The notes: generated from the sequence alone by a model not told the origin. A stretch of DNA of 55,802 bases from JAFLBI01 sp964616465 (GCA_964616465.1 CAZTTO010000020.1:1-55802); one strand, 5' to 3'; shown: positions 1 to 8,125, counted from the first letter of the stretch. Numbers and translations are program-made.

Positions 1-505
1 ATTCCAATTTATTCCCTGCTTTTATCATTGCCGTTGTGAGATAACAGATTTCTTCAAGCTTCATATTGGAGCCTGAGCAAGCAGCTACAAACGATGAAAG
101 GAAAATGTTAGAATACTTTTCATCAGCTATATCCTGTATAATAGCATCATATTCCTGCTGGTGTAATGTATTGTCATATAACTTAGCCCTCACATTTGTC
201 ATAGACTGCAATGGTTCCATGTGAGCCACCTCCAGCAAATCATTATCCTGTACATTCAGTTTTTCAATGGCACTTTTTGATAAACTTATTTCACCTTCTT
301 TTAGCAACCCATCACTTGTAATATTTAAGCCAGCAATTATGCTGAAACCATTAAATGAAATAGAAAGTCTTGTCAGCGCCTGGAAACCTTCTGACTTGCA
401 AACATGACAACTGGCCGGCATAAATACTACCAGTTCCTGGTTGGCATCAATACCCAGGTTCCTGAAACGAAGTGAATGTTTTGTATGTTGATTAATAACT
501 TTCAT
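1..505 (-). CDS. AMP phosphorylase / thymidine-phosphorylase-like protein, N-terminal part (cut by window edge)
   Basis: The first 168 residues are visible; the rest lies left of the window. Residues 1-95 form a small N-terminal domain with a CHVC motif (33-36). Residues 116-168 read as the start of the nucleoside phosphorylase fold: YDAIIQDIADEKYS, then LEEICYLTTAMIKAGNKL. This arrangement matches the archaeal-type AMP phosphorylase branch of the DeoA family, which phosphorolyses nucleoside monophosphates or nucleosides. The start is the ATG followed by KVINQHTK, with no upstream alternative. In bacteria this branch is sporadic. Its substrate here, AMP or thymidine, cannot be decided from the N-terminus. 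It is the leftmost visible gene of the minus-strand island. Confidence 0.75.
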   Translation of the reverse strand, partial: MKVINQHTKHSLRFRNLGIDANQELVVFMPASCHVCKSEGFQALTRLSISFNGFSIIAGLNITSDGLLKEGEISLSKSAIEKLNVQDNDLLEVAHMEPLQSMTNVRAKLYDNTLHQQEYDAIIQDIADEKYSNIFLSSFVAACSGSNMKLEEICYLTTAMIKAGNKLE

Positions 506-620
506 TTTTAAAATAATTCATGTACATAAAGGAGAAAGGTCTGTACAATTTTATCATCTAAACTCTGTTTACTTACCTGCTTTTATACAGGCTCTTTCTC
601 TGGTTTTTCATTTAATATTT

Positions 621-670
621 TTTATAATTACCCGATTCCTTTTTCTGATTACATTTATAATTACCTGATT
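621..670. repeat. Short direct repeat pair downstream of the DUF4136 gene
   Basis: Two 17-base units, TTTATAATTACCCGATT at 621-637 and TTTATAATTACCTGATT at 654-670, differ at one base and lie 33 bases apart. The second runs into the stop codon of the DUF4136 gene. The rest of the 506-660 gap is AT-rich and shows no further gene. Confidence 0.5.
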
Positions 671-1314
671 TTATGACTTCGTTTTACTAAAGGTTTTACA
701 GGATATTCATCTAATATGCTGTGTACTGCCGGATGCAAGTCGCTGCTTATATGCGAAGGGTCATAAATATCACCTTCGGCTGTGCCACTCCAAACCAACT
801 TGTTTTCTTTACGGTCAATGAGATTCAGCGTAATAGCGCCATTTACATATTCCTGTTTTTGAGTAGTTGAGTTGCCGGAAAAACGGGAATATCCATACCC
901 ATACGAAGGATAATAATTATAATAATAGCCGAAACGATAGGGTGAATAGTAATGGCTACCGTAATAATAAGGGCTATAATAGTAAGAGGATGGATAAGAA
1001 GTTACCACCCTTTCTTTTTTTGCATTGGTTATTACCAACTGCAATAAGAGGTCGGGGCTTTCGGCATCAAATGTGTACCCTCTGTCACTTATGCACTGCC
1101 CAAAGTAATTACGGATATTATTGCGGATAATTTCATTATTATACCGTGTATTGTTTGTATCTGACTTATCCGGCAACCATGCAAATGTTTTGTATTTGGT
1201 AAAATCAACAGACCTGTCGTAATCTGATGATACAGCATTATAGGTGGTACTGCAACCAACCAGCATCACAATTAAAATGAGAATGCTTGCTGTTATCCAT
1301 TTATTCTTTTTCAT
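661..1314 (-). CDS. DUF4136 lipoprotein
   Basis: A 217-residue exported protein. The N-terminus is a lipoprotein signal (hydrophobic 7-19, lipobox VGC with Cys21). The mature part opens with DYDRSVDFTKYKTFAWLP, the typical start of DUF4136 proteins, a Bacteroidota and Proteobacteria lipoprotein family of unknown function. Residues about 105-145 are extremely rich in Tyr and Ser (SYYYSPYYYGSHYYSPY), a low-complexity insert that may be surface exposed. The end returns to the family pattern (ITLNLIDRKENKLVWSGTAEG). It follows the YceI-like gene by 3 bases, so the two are probably cotranscribed. Function unknown. Confidence 0.8.
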   Translation of the reverse strand: MKKNKWITASILILIVMLVGCSTTYNAVSSDYDRSVDFTKYKTFAWLPDKSDTNNTRYNNEIIRNNIRNYFGQCISDRGYTFDAESPDLLLQLVITNAKKERVVTSYPSSYYYSPYYYGSHYYSPYRFGYYYNYYPSYGYGYSRFSGNSTTQKQEYVNGAITLNLIDRKENKLVWSGTAEGDIYDPSHISSDLHPAVHSILDEYPVKPLVKRSHKIR

Positions 1315-1317
1315 AAA

Positions 1318-1851
1318 TTATATCTTTAAAACAAGCTGGTTAAACTTTACAGCTACCTTTTCTTCTCCCGGAAGAATATTTTCGATGTTAAACTGTTTCA
1401 AGTCAATAACAAATTCACCTGATAAAATGCAGCTTGCATTCCCCCTCGGAAAATGTTCCAATACAGAGTTGAAGCTAAATGCTCTGCTAATACCGTTTAA
1501 AAACAACATACCCTGTGTTGCAAACTTTTGCTTGGGATGGCTTTTGGTTTGAACAAAAGCAATATTCATTTTGCCAGAAAAAATTAATTCCTGTCCTGAG
1601 AGTCTATAAAGCAATTCATTCAAAGAATCATTCTTTGTAGTGAGGGTAGGAATAATCAGCCGCAGGTGTATTTCTGCTTTATCATAATTCAAATGCATGA
1701 ATAAATGATTGCTCACTGCTGTTACGCCTGCACCCTTGTACTTTCCACTTGCCAGTATGGTACCGGCTTGTGTTTGGTACACTTGTGCGGCTGAAGTTGT
1801 TCCCATAACCAGAAGCCATATAACCCATATTGCCATTAAACCTAAGCGCAT
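1318..1851 (-). CDS. YceI-like secreted protein
   Basis: A 177-residue protein with a Sec signal peptide (about 1-22, cleavage after SAA). The mature sequence follows the YceI beta-barrel pattern: an early AVSNHLFMHL strand, a central LNELLYRLSGQELIFSGKMNI stretch, LNGISRAFSF, and a closing beta strand KVAVKFNQLVLKI. YceI proteins are periplasmic lipocalin-like folds that bind isoprenoid or amphiphilic ligands; the ligand here is unknown. The match is to the family pattern rather than to a close homologue. It sits 3 bases upstream of the DUF4136 gene in the same minus-strand group. Confidence 0.6.
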   Translation of the reverse strand: MRLGLMAIWVIWLLVMGTTSAAQVYQTQAGTILASGKYKGAGVTAVSNHLFMHLNYDKAEIHLRLIIPTLTTKNDSLNELLYRLSGQELIFSGKMNIAFVQTKSHPKQKFATQGMLFLNGISRAFSFNSVLEHFPRGNASCILSGEFVIDLKQFNIENILPGEEKVAVKFNQLVLKI

Positions 1852-1928
1852 CGAAAATGTTTTTTTATTTGATAACAGGTCATTTCAGATAACTTCTTTA
1901 ATACATAAAAAATACCGTCTTAAAATCA

Positions 1929-2342
1929 TTAATGATGCCCGTTCATATTCATACCCTGATGACTGTCTGAATGCATTTTTGGAGGTTTATTTTTTTTCAT
2001 GTGGTTTTTTTTAAGAAACTGACGCTCAGACTTATACTTTAATCCATTTACATCCATAATTTGACCATTTCGCAATCGTAACTGTGTGCCATCTTGCAAT
2101 TGGTATAAACCATCTGATTTAATAACCGTTCCATTTTTCAAAACCATATCATTTTGAATCCTGTTCCCCATACCAGTTGCACTTTCAACATATAGAACCT
2201 TACCATTTTCCATAAAGAAATACCCGGTTTCTACAGTAGTATTCTCTTGTAATGTCTGCTCATTGTGCTGGTGGGGCGCCTGCGCAAAAACGATATTCGT
2301 TAGCGTTGCCAGGATAAATGATACTAAAAGTATTTTTTTCAT
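1929..2342 (-). CDS. DUF6799 secreted protein with His/Met-rich tail
   Basis: Read from the ATG at 2342 this is 137 residues starting MKKILLVSF, a clear signal peptide; a longer frame exists upstream, but its extra 15 residues are charged and spoil the signal. The middle has the repeated short-strand pattern of DUF6799 (GTVIKSDGLYQLQDGTQLRLRNGQIMDVNG in shape), a family of small Bacteroidota periplasmic proteins. The C-terminus (KKNKPPKMHSDSHQGMNMNGHH) is rich in Lys, His and Met, as in copper- or silver-binding tails. A metal-binding role is an inference from this tail and from the neighbouring metal genes. Confidence 0.65.
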   Translation of the reverse strand: MKKILLVSFILATLTNIVFAQAPHQHNEQTLQENTTVETGYFFMENGKVLYVESATGMGNRIQNDMVLKNGTVIKSDGLYQLQDGTQLRLRNGQIMDVNGLKYKSERQFLKKNHMKKNKPPKMHSDSHQGMNMNGHH

Positions 2343-2418
2343 AATTTTTGTTTTACCGTTACATCCTTTTTTTACCCTATTTATCAATTCTGCTTTTATT
2401 CTTTTTTCTTATTATGCT

Positions 2419-2682
2419 TTATTCGCCTGCCTGCATAAACTCAGTTATTTTTTTAATTTCATCTTCAGTAAGCATGGCCCGTTGGCGCATGTGTGTATTA
2501 ATCACTTCCCATTGGGTATTGGTAAATGCAGAACTGGGTGGTGTATTATGGCAACGCTGGCAGTTTTCGCTCCACAACTGGCTACCGCTTTTATCGGTTA
2601 CTTTAGTTGATACACAACTGGTAATTATTAATGTTGTAGTAAGTATCATTGCAACTGTTATGATTATTGTATTACGTTTCAT
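2419..2682 (-). CDS. Small monoheme cytochrome c lipoprotein
   Basis: An 87-residue protein with a lipoprotein signal (hydrophobic 5-20, Cys23 in IITSC) and one heme c site, CQRCH at 41-45. The region after it (W58, THMRQRAMLTEDEIKKITEFMQ) has the form of small class-I-like cytochromes, with Met65 or Met70 as possible sixth ligand. It would act as a membrane-tethered periplasmic electron carrier. It is the last gene of the minus-strand redox cluster, 20 bases after the porin gene, so it probably takes electrons from, or passes them to, the partners encoded upstream. Confidence 0.8.
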   Translation of the reverse strand: MKRNTIIITVAMILTTTLIITSCVSTKVTDKSGSQLWSENCQRCHNTPPSSAFTNTQWEVINTHMRQRAMLTEDEIKKITEFMQAGE

Positions 2683-2702
2683 AAAAAATAATTTTAGAGT
2701 TA

Positions 2703-3869
2703 TTAAAAACCAACTGCAACCTGCAGGAAAAATGCGTTACTATCTTTTTGTGATTGGTATGCTGCTTTGAATGCAGTTCGCCAGGTAAACCAATAATTGA
2801 TACCGTAGGTGTACTGTTTTATCTCTTCAAGACCTTTGGCACCAGTGGGAGGATTAAAGCCGGCATACCGGAAGACTAATTCTGTTTTTTTCAGGAATTT
2901 GCTTTGCGACATACTCGGTCTGTAGGCCGCCTGTGTAAAGAATGAACTTCTTTTATTTTCGAATGTATAAAGCGTATTGCCTGTTGGGTCACCGGGGTCA
3001 ATGTATTCTGCTTTATCAACATTCACTTTATTCCATTGTGCCTTTACATCAAACATCCCTTTTATAAAATCAAGCTGCTTTACATAAGTAAGGTCCAGTG
3101 CATACATTTGCGATCCTACAGATTTATACACTGAATTTTTATCGCCTACGTTTCCATTTCTGTAAGAGAAACCGATTTCCAACGATGAGTTGGAGAAGGG
3201 CAACAAACCAAGCCTGCCTCCGGCTGTAAATTTTTTATTGATCGTTTCCACACTGCCATAAAGAAGCGTTCCCTGTTTATCCGGATCTGCCGGGTCGGTG
3301 ATCAGTTGGGCACCATTTGAAAAAAATACGCTGTAATTCATTTTAGAAGAACCAAGCGGTATACCTCCCCGAAAGTCAATTCCAATTTCGGAGGTGGGGC
3401 CTACGCCCAGTTCATCTTCGCCTGTACCTACTGGCACGGTGGGTAGTTTATTAATCCAAGATGGATGCAGCCTGTCCTGGAAAATACCAAATGGTGAAAT
3501 AAATTTGCCTGTACGGACAGTAAGGTATTTATTTAAAAAAAACGAAGCATTAGCATACCCCATATCAATTTTCGTTTCAGTACCCTCTATTTCTGTTTCC
3601 ATCTCTGCTTCAATGATAATGTTTTTATGAGGTTGCCAAAGAAAGATTGGATTAAAAACAAGATTATTAAAGGCGGCTCCATCTTCTTTATTAAATTTTG
3701 CAGTAACTGACGTGTAGCCAACAAGTACAAATTTGCTGGTTCGGGCTACCTGCGCCTGCGCCGATGATTTTATAAGGCTGTCAATATACTCCTGATTAAA
3801 TTGCTGGCTGAAAGCTGTTATACAAAACAGCAGCAAAGCAGTTAGCGAAATAATGATTTTCTTTTTCAT
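2703..3869 (-). CDS. Outer-membrane porin (phosphate-selective-porin-like beta-barrel)
   Basis: A 388-residue protein with a Sec signal (1-21, ending AFSQ) followed by alternating amphipathic strands and a C-terminal aromatic residue (FFLQVAVGF), as expected for an outer-membrane barrel. The stretch around 115-135 (YLTVRTGKFISPFG) is typical of the OprP/OprO-like porin superfamily. A channel role in the outer membrane is likely; the solute is unknown. It lies between two cytochrome c genes, 3 bases after the upstream one. A porin encoded among cytochromes could supply an acceptor or donor, or form part of a conduit; the sequence does not decide this. Confidence 0.7.
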   Translation of the reverse strand: MKKKIIISLTALLLFCITAFSQQFNQEYIDSLIKSSAQAQVARTSKFVLVGYTSVTAKFNKEDGAAFNNLVFNPIFLWQPHKNIIIEAEMETEIEGTETKIDMGYANASFFLNKYLTVRTGKFISPFGIFQDRLHPSWINKLPTVPVGTGEDELGVGPTSEIGIDFRGGIPLGSSKMNYSVFFSNGAQLITDPADPDKQGTLLYGSVETINKKFTAGGRLGLLPFSNSSLEIGFSYRNGNVGDKNSVYKSVGSQMYALDLTYVKQLDFIKGMFDVKAQWNKVNVDKAEYIDPGDPTGNTLYTFENKRSSFFTQAAYRPSMSQSKFLKKTELVFRYAGFNPPTGAKGLEEIKQYTYGINYWFTWRTAFKAAYQSQKDSNAFFLQVAVGF

Positions 3870-3872
3870 ATA

Positions 3873-4295
3873 TTATTGTTTTAATGTTCTCATATAAACT
3901 ACAGATTGCCATATCTGTGTTTCATTTAGTTTCTTTTTGAAAGATGGCATAGGTTTTCTTCCTTCTGAAATTTTCCAGAATAATGCACCATCGCTCTGGC
4001 TTTGAGTAATTGCTTTTGTAAAATCTCCTGCAGGTATGTCCAGGTCTTTTGCAGACGGCCCATCGCCTTTGCCTTTTTTGCCATGACAGGATTGGCATTC
4101 TTTTACATACACTGTCTTGCCGGCAGCTATGGTTGTTGCATCGGTGGTCAGAGGATTCTTTTTTGCATCAGCGGAGGCAGGTGCTTTCCATTCCTTTTGC
4201 TGATACAGAAATGCACTGCCCATTATTGCCATCACCAGCAGCAAGGAAACAGCGAATAGTTTTCCTTCAAATTTTTTGTTACTTAATGATTCCAT
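3873..4295 (-). CDS. Membrane-anchored monoheme cytochrome c
   Basis: A 140-residue protein with an N-terminal membrane anchor (about 13-31, not obviously cleaved) and a class I cytochrome c domain. The heme site is CQSCH at 67-71, followed by GKKGKGDGPSAKDL. The likely sixth ligand is Met116 in RKPMPSF. The C-terminal helix (ETQIWQSVVYMRTL) closes the fold. The domain resembles the ActE-type monoheme cytochrome of alternative complex III, though that is a family-level similarity only. The gene lies 3 bases before the porin gene and 18 bases after the unknown membrane protein, so all are likely one operon. Confidence 0.85.
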   Translation of the reverse strand: MESLSNKKFEGKLFAVSLLLVMAIMGSAFLYQQKEWKAPASADAKKNPLTTDATTIAAGKTVYVKECQSCHGKKGKGDGPSAKDLDIPAGDFTKAITQSQSDGALFWKISEGRKPMPSFKKKLNETQIWQSVVYMRTLKQ

Positions 4296-4313
4296 GTTTT
4301 TTGTTTTTGCTTT

Positions 4314-4868
4314 TTAAGAATTGATTTTTATTATTGAAGCTTTTTTAATTCTGTACACTAAATACACTACATACACAAATAATAACCATACTGTACCAAC
4401 TGCTGCCGTAAAAGTGATAACGAGCCACCAGGGTGCATGAGCTCCGATAATGGAACGAGGTACAGGTTTATTAGCCGGGAAAACAAGTTTAGATTTAATG
4501 ACAACCTGAAAGGTGGTGTCATTCATCACATCATTATCTTCCACTTTTGCAATGAATGTTATTTTCCTTGTTGAATCACTACCCTGAATATCCAGCGGAA
4601 ACTCGGCAGAAATAATACCGGTAGTATCAGTAGTTCCTTCTGCCACCTTCATCAATCCAAAAGTTCGTTGAACATAAAAAGTCAGCTCCACATCTTTTAC
4701 GGGTAATTGAGTTATAATATTGGTAACCGTAGCTGTTACAACATGCATGCTGTCGTTGGAGCTCATCTGCAGCGCTATGTTTCCATTTATTTTTTCATCC
4801 TGCGCAGCTACGGTCATTGTCAGCAGGAATGACAATAAGGTGATGATATATTGTTTATTAACTTGCAT
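4314..4868 (-). CDS. Periplasmic Ig-like domain protein with C-terminal membrane anchor, unknown function
   Basis: A 184-residue protein that I do not recognise. It has a signal peptide (1-22), an all-beta periplasmic part (about 25-130) with the look of an Ig-like or transthyretin-like fold (PVKDVELTFYV, DTTGIISAEFPLDIQG), a PWWLV entry to one transmembrane helix (147-171), and a short basic tail. It overlaps the end of the NrfD-like gene by 11 bases, so translation is probably coupled. The topology would place a beta domain in the periplasm next to the quinol subunit, perhaps as a docking or assembly subunit; this is inference. Confidence 0.6.
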   Translation of the reverse strand: MQVNKQYIITLLSFLLTMTVAAQDEKINGNIALQMSSNDSMHVVTATVTNIITQLPVKDVELTFYVQRTFGLMKVAEGTTDTTGIISAEFPLDIQGSDSTRKITFIAKVEDNDVMNDTTFQVVIKSKLVFPANKPVPRSIIGAHAPWWLVITFTAAVGTVWLLFVYVVYLVYRIKKASIIKINS

Positions 4869-6237
4869 GGCCGGGAATGTTTTGAAAGTTTACAATATTT
4901 TCCACCCCAATTTCTTTTTCGCCAAGTTTTTCCAATTCTTCCGTTACTTCCCACATTGTAATTACCGGGAAAGGTTTAAACAGCAGAATAATTAACAGTA
5001 CAAACCCTGCCAATGAAGAAGCGGTAATTGTCCATTCAATGAGTGTGGGGTTATAGGTGTCATATCCATGCTGGGCGTGCTGAATAGGTACAAAAGGGTG
5101 CAGCATATTGGGAACAACTATGAGATAACGGTTGATTAGAGCACCTAGTAAAACCATTACGGATGCTGCCACAACCCATTTGATAGATTGCCTGATTTTT
5201 TTGAATGAGAGAATGATAATCGGAATTATAAGACCAACAATTTGTGTAAACCAGAATAGAAAGGCATTCTTACCATAAAACAAATCTTCCAGCACCGCTT
5301 TTTCTTCCTTTGCCATTTTAAATGCAGGCACACCATATTTATTGATATTGAGATAGAGATAAAATGCTGTTAACGCCAGTAGTATTTTCGCCAGGTTGTT
5401 GAAATGTTTTGGTGTGAGATAATGCTCCAGCCTGTATCCATGACGGAGCTTGGCAATAATAAGAATCATAATAGCGGTACCAGCCATCAAAGCTCCAAAT
5501 ACAAAATATGGTCCCATGATGGTAGAGTTCCAGCCTGGTCTTAATGTGAATGCTATCAGCCATGCACTTATGGTATGTACAGATATTGCTACAGGCAAAA
5601 TCACAATACATAAAATGAGCATTGCTTTTTTTAGCAGGCGCCGTTGCAGTAAATTATCTTCCCAACCCATTGCCAGCCATCGCCACAATTTTTTTCTCCA
5701 CATGGGTGCATCAGTAAGTTTGTCCCGCATGATCGCTAAATCAGGTATTAGTGGCAGGTAGAAATAAATTACACTTCCAATAAAGTAAGTTGCAATTGCT
5801 ACAACGTCCCATAATATAGGTGATTGAATTCGGCCATGTGTAATAAGAAAATATAAACGTTCAGGGCGGCCCATGTCCAATACGGGCATAAAGCCCGCAA
5901 AAAAGATGGCAGATAGTGTAACAGCTTCTGCAATGCGGATAAGCGGATAACGCCATTTAGCACCTGACATACGCAACACACAGGATACTAATGCGCCAAT
6001 CAAACTTACCCCTACAAAAAAGAATAGTAATGAAATATACAAACCCCAGGAAACATAATCTCTCATAGCAGTAACACCCAATCCCTTCCGGAGTTGTATA
6101 ATCCAGGCTACAGTTCCCCCAATACAAATCACTCCAAGAAAAATTACCCAAAATGTTTCCTGCCGGTAACGCCTGCCTACAGTACCCAGCAACTCATTTT
6201 CGATTTGATTTTTTATTTCTGGATTTAGCTTTTCCAT
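4858..6237 (-). CDS. NrfD/PsrC-family integral membrane quinol subunit
   Basis: A 459-residue protein with about ten transmembrane helices. NrfD/PsrC family features include WGLYISLLFFFVG near residue 65, the LDMGRPER motif near 120, and a SVHTISAWLIA segment in helix 5. Members exchange electrons with the membrane quinone pool and pair with a four-cluster Fe-S subunit, which is encoded 12 bases upstream. Ten helices are closer to ActC or QrcD proteins than to the usual 8-helix PsrC. No molybdopterin oxidoreductase gene is nearby, so the enzyme is either a quinol-cytochrome c link or relies on a catalytic subunit encoded elsewhere. Confidence 0.85.
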   Translation of the reverse strand: MEKLNPEIKNQIENELLGTVGRRYRQETFWVIFLGVICIGGTVAWIIQLRKGLGVTAMRDYVSWGLYISLLFFFVGVSLIGALVSCVLRMSGAKWRYPLIRIAEAVTLSAIFFAGFMPVLDMGRPERLYFLITHGRIQSPILWDVVAIATYFIGSVIYFYLPLIPDLAIMRDKLTDAPMWRKKLWRWLAMGWEDNLLQRRLLKKAMLILCIVILPVAISVHTISAWLIAFTLRPGWNSTIMGPYFVFGALMAGTAIMILIIAKLRHGYRLEHYLTPKHFNNLAKILLALTAFYLYLNINKYGVPAFKMAKEEKAVLEDLFYGKNAFLFWFTQIVGLIIPIIILSFKKIRQSIKWVVAASVMVLLGALINRYLIVVPNMLHPFVPIQHAQHGYDTYNPTLIEWTITASSLAGFVLLIILLFKPFPVITMWEVTEELEKLGEKEIGVENIVNFQNIPGHAS

Positions 6238-6249
6238 AATGAGTAGTTT

Positions 6250-7197
6250 TTAGTTTTCTGAACCTTCTTTTTCTATTTTAATTTCTTTAGCATCATAGAT
6301 TCGGTTAGTTGGTGGCAGATAATAAACCCTTGGCTCAGTACCTAATTCTTCCATGAAGCGATAAGCTCCTCCATCTTCCAGTAACTGAGATAGTTTTGTT
6401 GTAGTGCCATCATAACAGGTTACTGCATCTTCATTTGCATCGCCAAACCAAATGGCATTCATGGGGCAGCCGGTAACACAAGCAGGCAGTTTTCCCTCTC
6501 TTGCCATGTGAGGGCAGAAATCACATTTTTCTACACAACCTTTTTTACTTTGAAAAACATTTTCTGCGGCAGGTGTTGTTTCAATGATGTTTGGCTTTAT
6601 AGGTTCTGTCCAGTTAAAAAGCCTTACCGAGTACGGACAGGCAGCCATACAAAAGCGGCAACCAATACACCGGTCAGTATCTATCGCTACAATACCATCT
6701 TCTCTTTTAAACGTAGCATCTACAGGGCAAACTTTTGTACAAGGAGGATTATCGCAATGATAACAGGGTTTTGGAAAATAGTAAGGTGCCACTTCAGGAG
6801 AATCCTGCATTTCAATCACCTCAATCCATTCTTTATTTTTGGGCAGGTAATGCATTTTATTGCAAGCCTTGGTGCACTTACCACAGCCATCACATTTAGC
6901 CAGGTCAATAACCATCACAAATTTTTTGCCCGGTATTCCTTTACGAACATCCTCTTCAGAAATGTGTGGTTTAAAGTTTGCCACTTGTGACTTATCTACT
7001 GTTACCAGCTTTCCGTCATGAGTTAACACATTTATTTTTTCACCGCTTTCCGGCTTGGTTTTATCATTTGTAGAACATCCGGAAAGGAAGGCAGCGCCAA
7101 TGCCACCTATCAAGCCTTTTACAAGAAAATCTCTCCGGGAATTATCCTGGTTTCCGGCGTTGTTGTTATTACATGAACAGTTGTTACCGCATGCCAT
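6250..7197 (-). CDS. Four-cluster [4Fe-4S] ferredoxin subunit (NrfC/HybA/DmsB type) with Tat-like signal
   Basis: A 315-residue protein. Residues 20-29 (SRRDFLVKG) form a twin-arginine motif, followed by a hydrophobic run and a lipobox-like LSGC (Cys41). Four cysteine groups follow: CDGCGKC..C (102-112), CYHC..PPC..C (145-157), CIGCRFC..C (177-187) and C225, C228, C240, C244, enough for four [4Fe-4S] clusters. Such subunits wire a NrfD membrane partner to periplasmic redox proteins. An unusual Cys/Asn-rich leader (MACGNNCSCNNNN) precedes the Tat motif. It heads the redox operon. Quinone-linked electron transfer is well supported; the final donor or acceptor is not known. Confidence 0.88.
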   Translation of the reverse strand: MACGNNCSCNNNNAGNQDNSRRDFLVKGLIGGIGAAFLSGCSTNDKTKPESGEKINVLTHDGKLVTVDKSQVANFKPHISEEDVRKGIPGKKFVMVIDLAKCDGCGKCTKACNKMHYLPKNKEWIEVIEMQDSPEVAPYYFPKPCYHCDNPPCTKVCPVDATFKREDGIVAIDTDRCIGCRFCMAACPYSVRLFNWTEPIKPNIIETTPAAENVFQSKKGCVEKCDFCPHMAREGKLPACVTGCPMNAIWFGDANEDAVTCYDGTTTKLSQLLEDGGAYRFMEELGTEPRVYYLPPTNRIYDAKEIKIEKEGSEN

Positions 7198-7440
7198 AGT
7201 AGTTGTTTTTTATTTTGAAAAATGATTGTTCAAAAAAAACAATGAAGGGGCATTTTCAATTGTTGTAAGCAGTATGCAGTGGAGAGTGCTATATAATAAG
7301 ATTGCAATTTGCCGGTACACAATTCACTTAACTGGTTTGGTAAACCATATTACATGAATATTATCAGTACCAATCTGTTTAAATGCAACCTATCAGGTAA
7401 TAGCCATTACCCTAACCAGGCTTACACAATTAAAGCGGTA

Positions 7441-7944
7441 TCAAATAAGGAAAGACTGTATGAATACCCGTATATCGGGCGGGGAGTAATCAATTTCCCG
7501 TGGAGGGATACGAAGATGATTTGCAAAATCCTTTGCGTTGAGTAACTCTGCAGAAGGCGGTGCAAAAACGAGATATAATAAAGTGTTTGTACTTTTTTGT
7601 GGAATACTACTTTTTTCTGCAATCTGTTTATCAGTATTCTGAAACCCTACAACAAAATCAGAGCAACAATTCTCTTCGTTTGGAGATGAGAATGAGGCAG
7701 TAGTATTGTCAGTATTATCGGAATGATGGTGAGAGCCTGGGCTATTCTGGTGGCTATGACCCTTATGCCCATCATGTTGATGTCCGTTGCCATGTTCGTG
7801 CTTCTCTTCCTCATCATGAGAGTGATGACTGGTGTTGAAACCCATATCCAGACCTAATGAGCATGCAAAGCCAACCACCGTATTCAGCGAAAAAGTGGCC
7901 AGCAGAAACAATGCCTTGTATTGTATGGCCCTTGGGGGTTTCAT
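7441..7944 (-). CDS. Histidine-rich periplasmic protein, putative metal binder
   Basis: A 167-residue protein with an N-terminal hydrophobic signal (about 10-27). Residues 39-77 hold more than a dozen His in Asp/Glu/Gly-rich context (HHSHDEEEKHEHGNGHQHDG), typical of Zn, Ni or Cu buffering segments. After ENCCSDF the C-terminus ends with YSPPDIRVFIQSFLI, a tail like that of the HYC_CC_PP protein encoded at 10182-10574, so the two may share a fold. Single gene between the redox operon and the AraC regulator. The 7198-7440 gap downstream holds no further gene. Metal binding is inferred from composition; the metal is unknown. Confidence 0.65.
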   Translation of the reverse strand: MKPPRAIQYKALFLLATFSLNTVVGFACSLGLDMGFNTSHHSHDEEEKHEHGNGHQHDGHKGHSHQNSPGSHHHSDNTDNTTASFSSPNEENCCSDFVVGFQNTDKQIAEKSSIPQKSTNTLLYLVFAPPSAELLNAKDFANHLRIPPREIDYSPPDIRVFIQSFLI

Positions 7945-8125
7945 TGTTAGTTATAAATTATTTTTGACATTATTTTGAATTTGTAAGTTCATGTAAAGCT
8001 ACTGCTGCAATTTGTACATTAAAATGATTTTTCTTTCATCAAAAACTGATATTTATCATCTTTTCAATCAACCAATTATCTAAATATACAGATAATACGA
8101 TGTCTATTGCAAACGTAAACAACAT

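Noticed and set aside
867..1130. Plus-strand reading frame opposite the DUF4136 gene
   Set aside because: It mirrors the Tyr-rich, low-complexity stretch of the real gene and has no recognisable features.
7333..7347. Small palindrome TGGTTT-GGT-AAACCA in the gap after the redox operon
   Set aside because: A 6-base stem in AT-rich DNA is expected by chance and there is no T run or nearby promoter.
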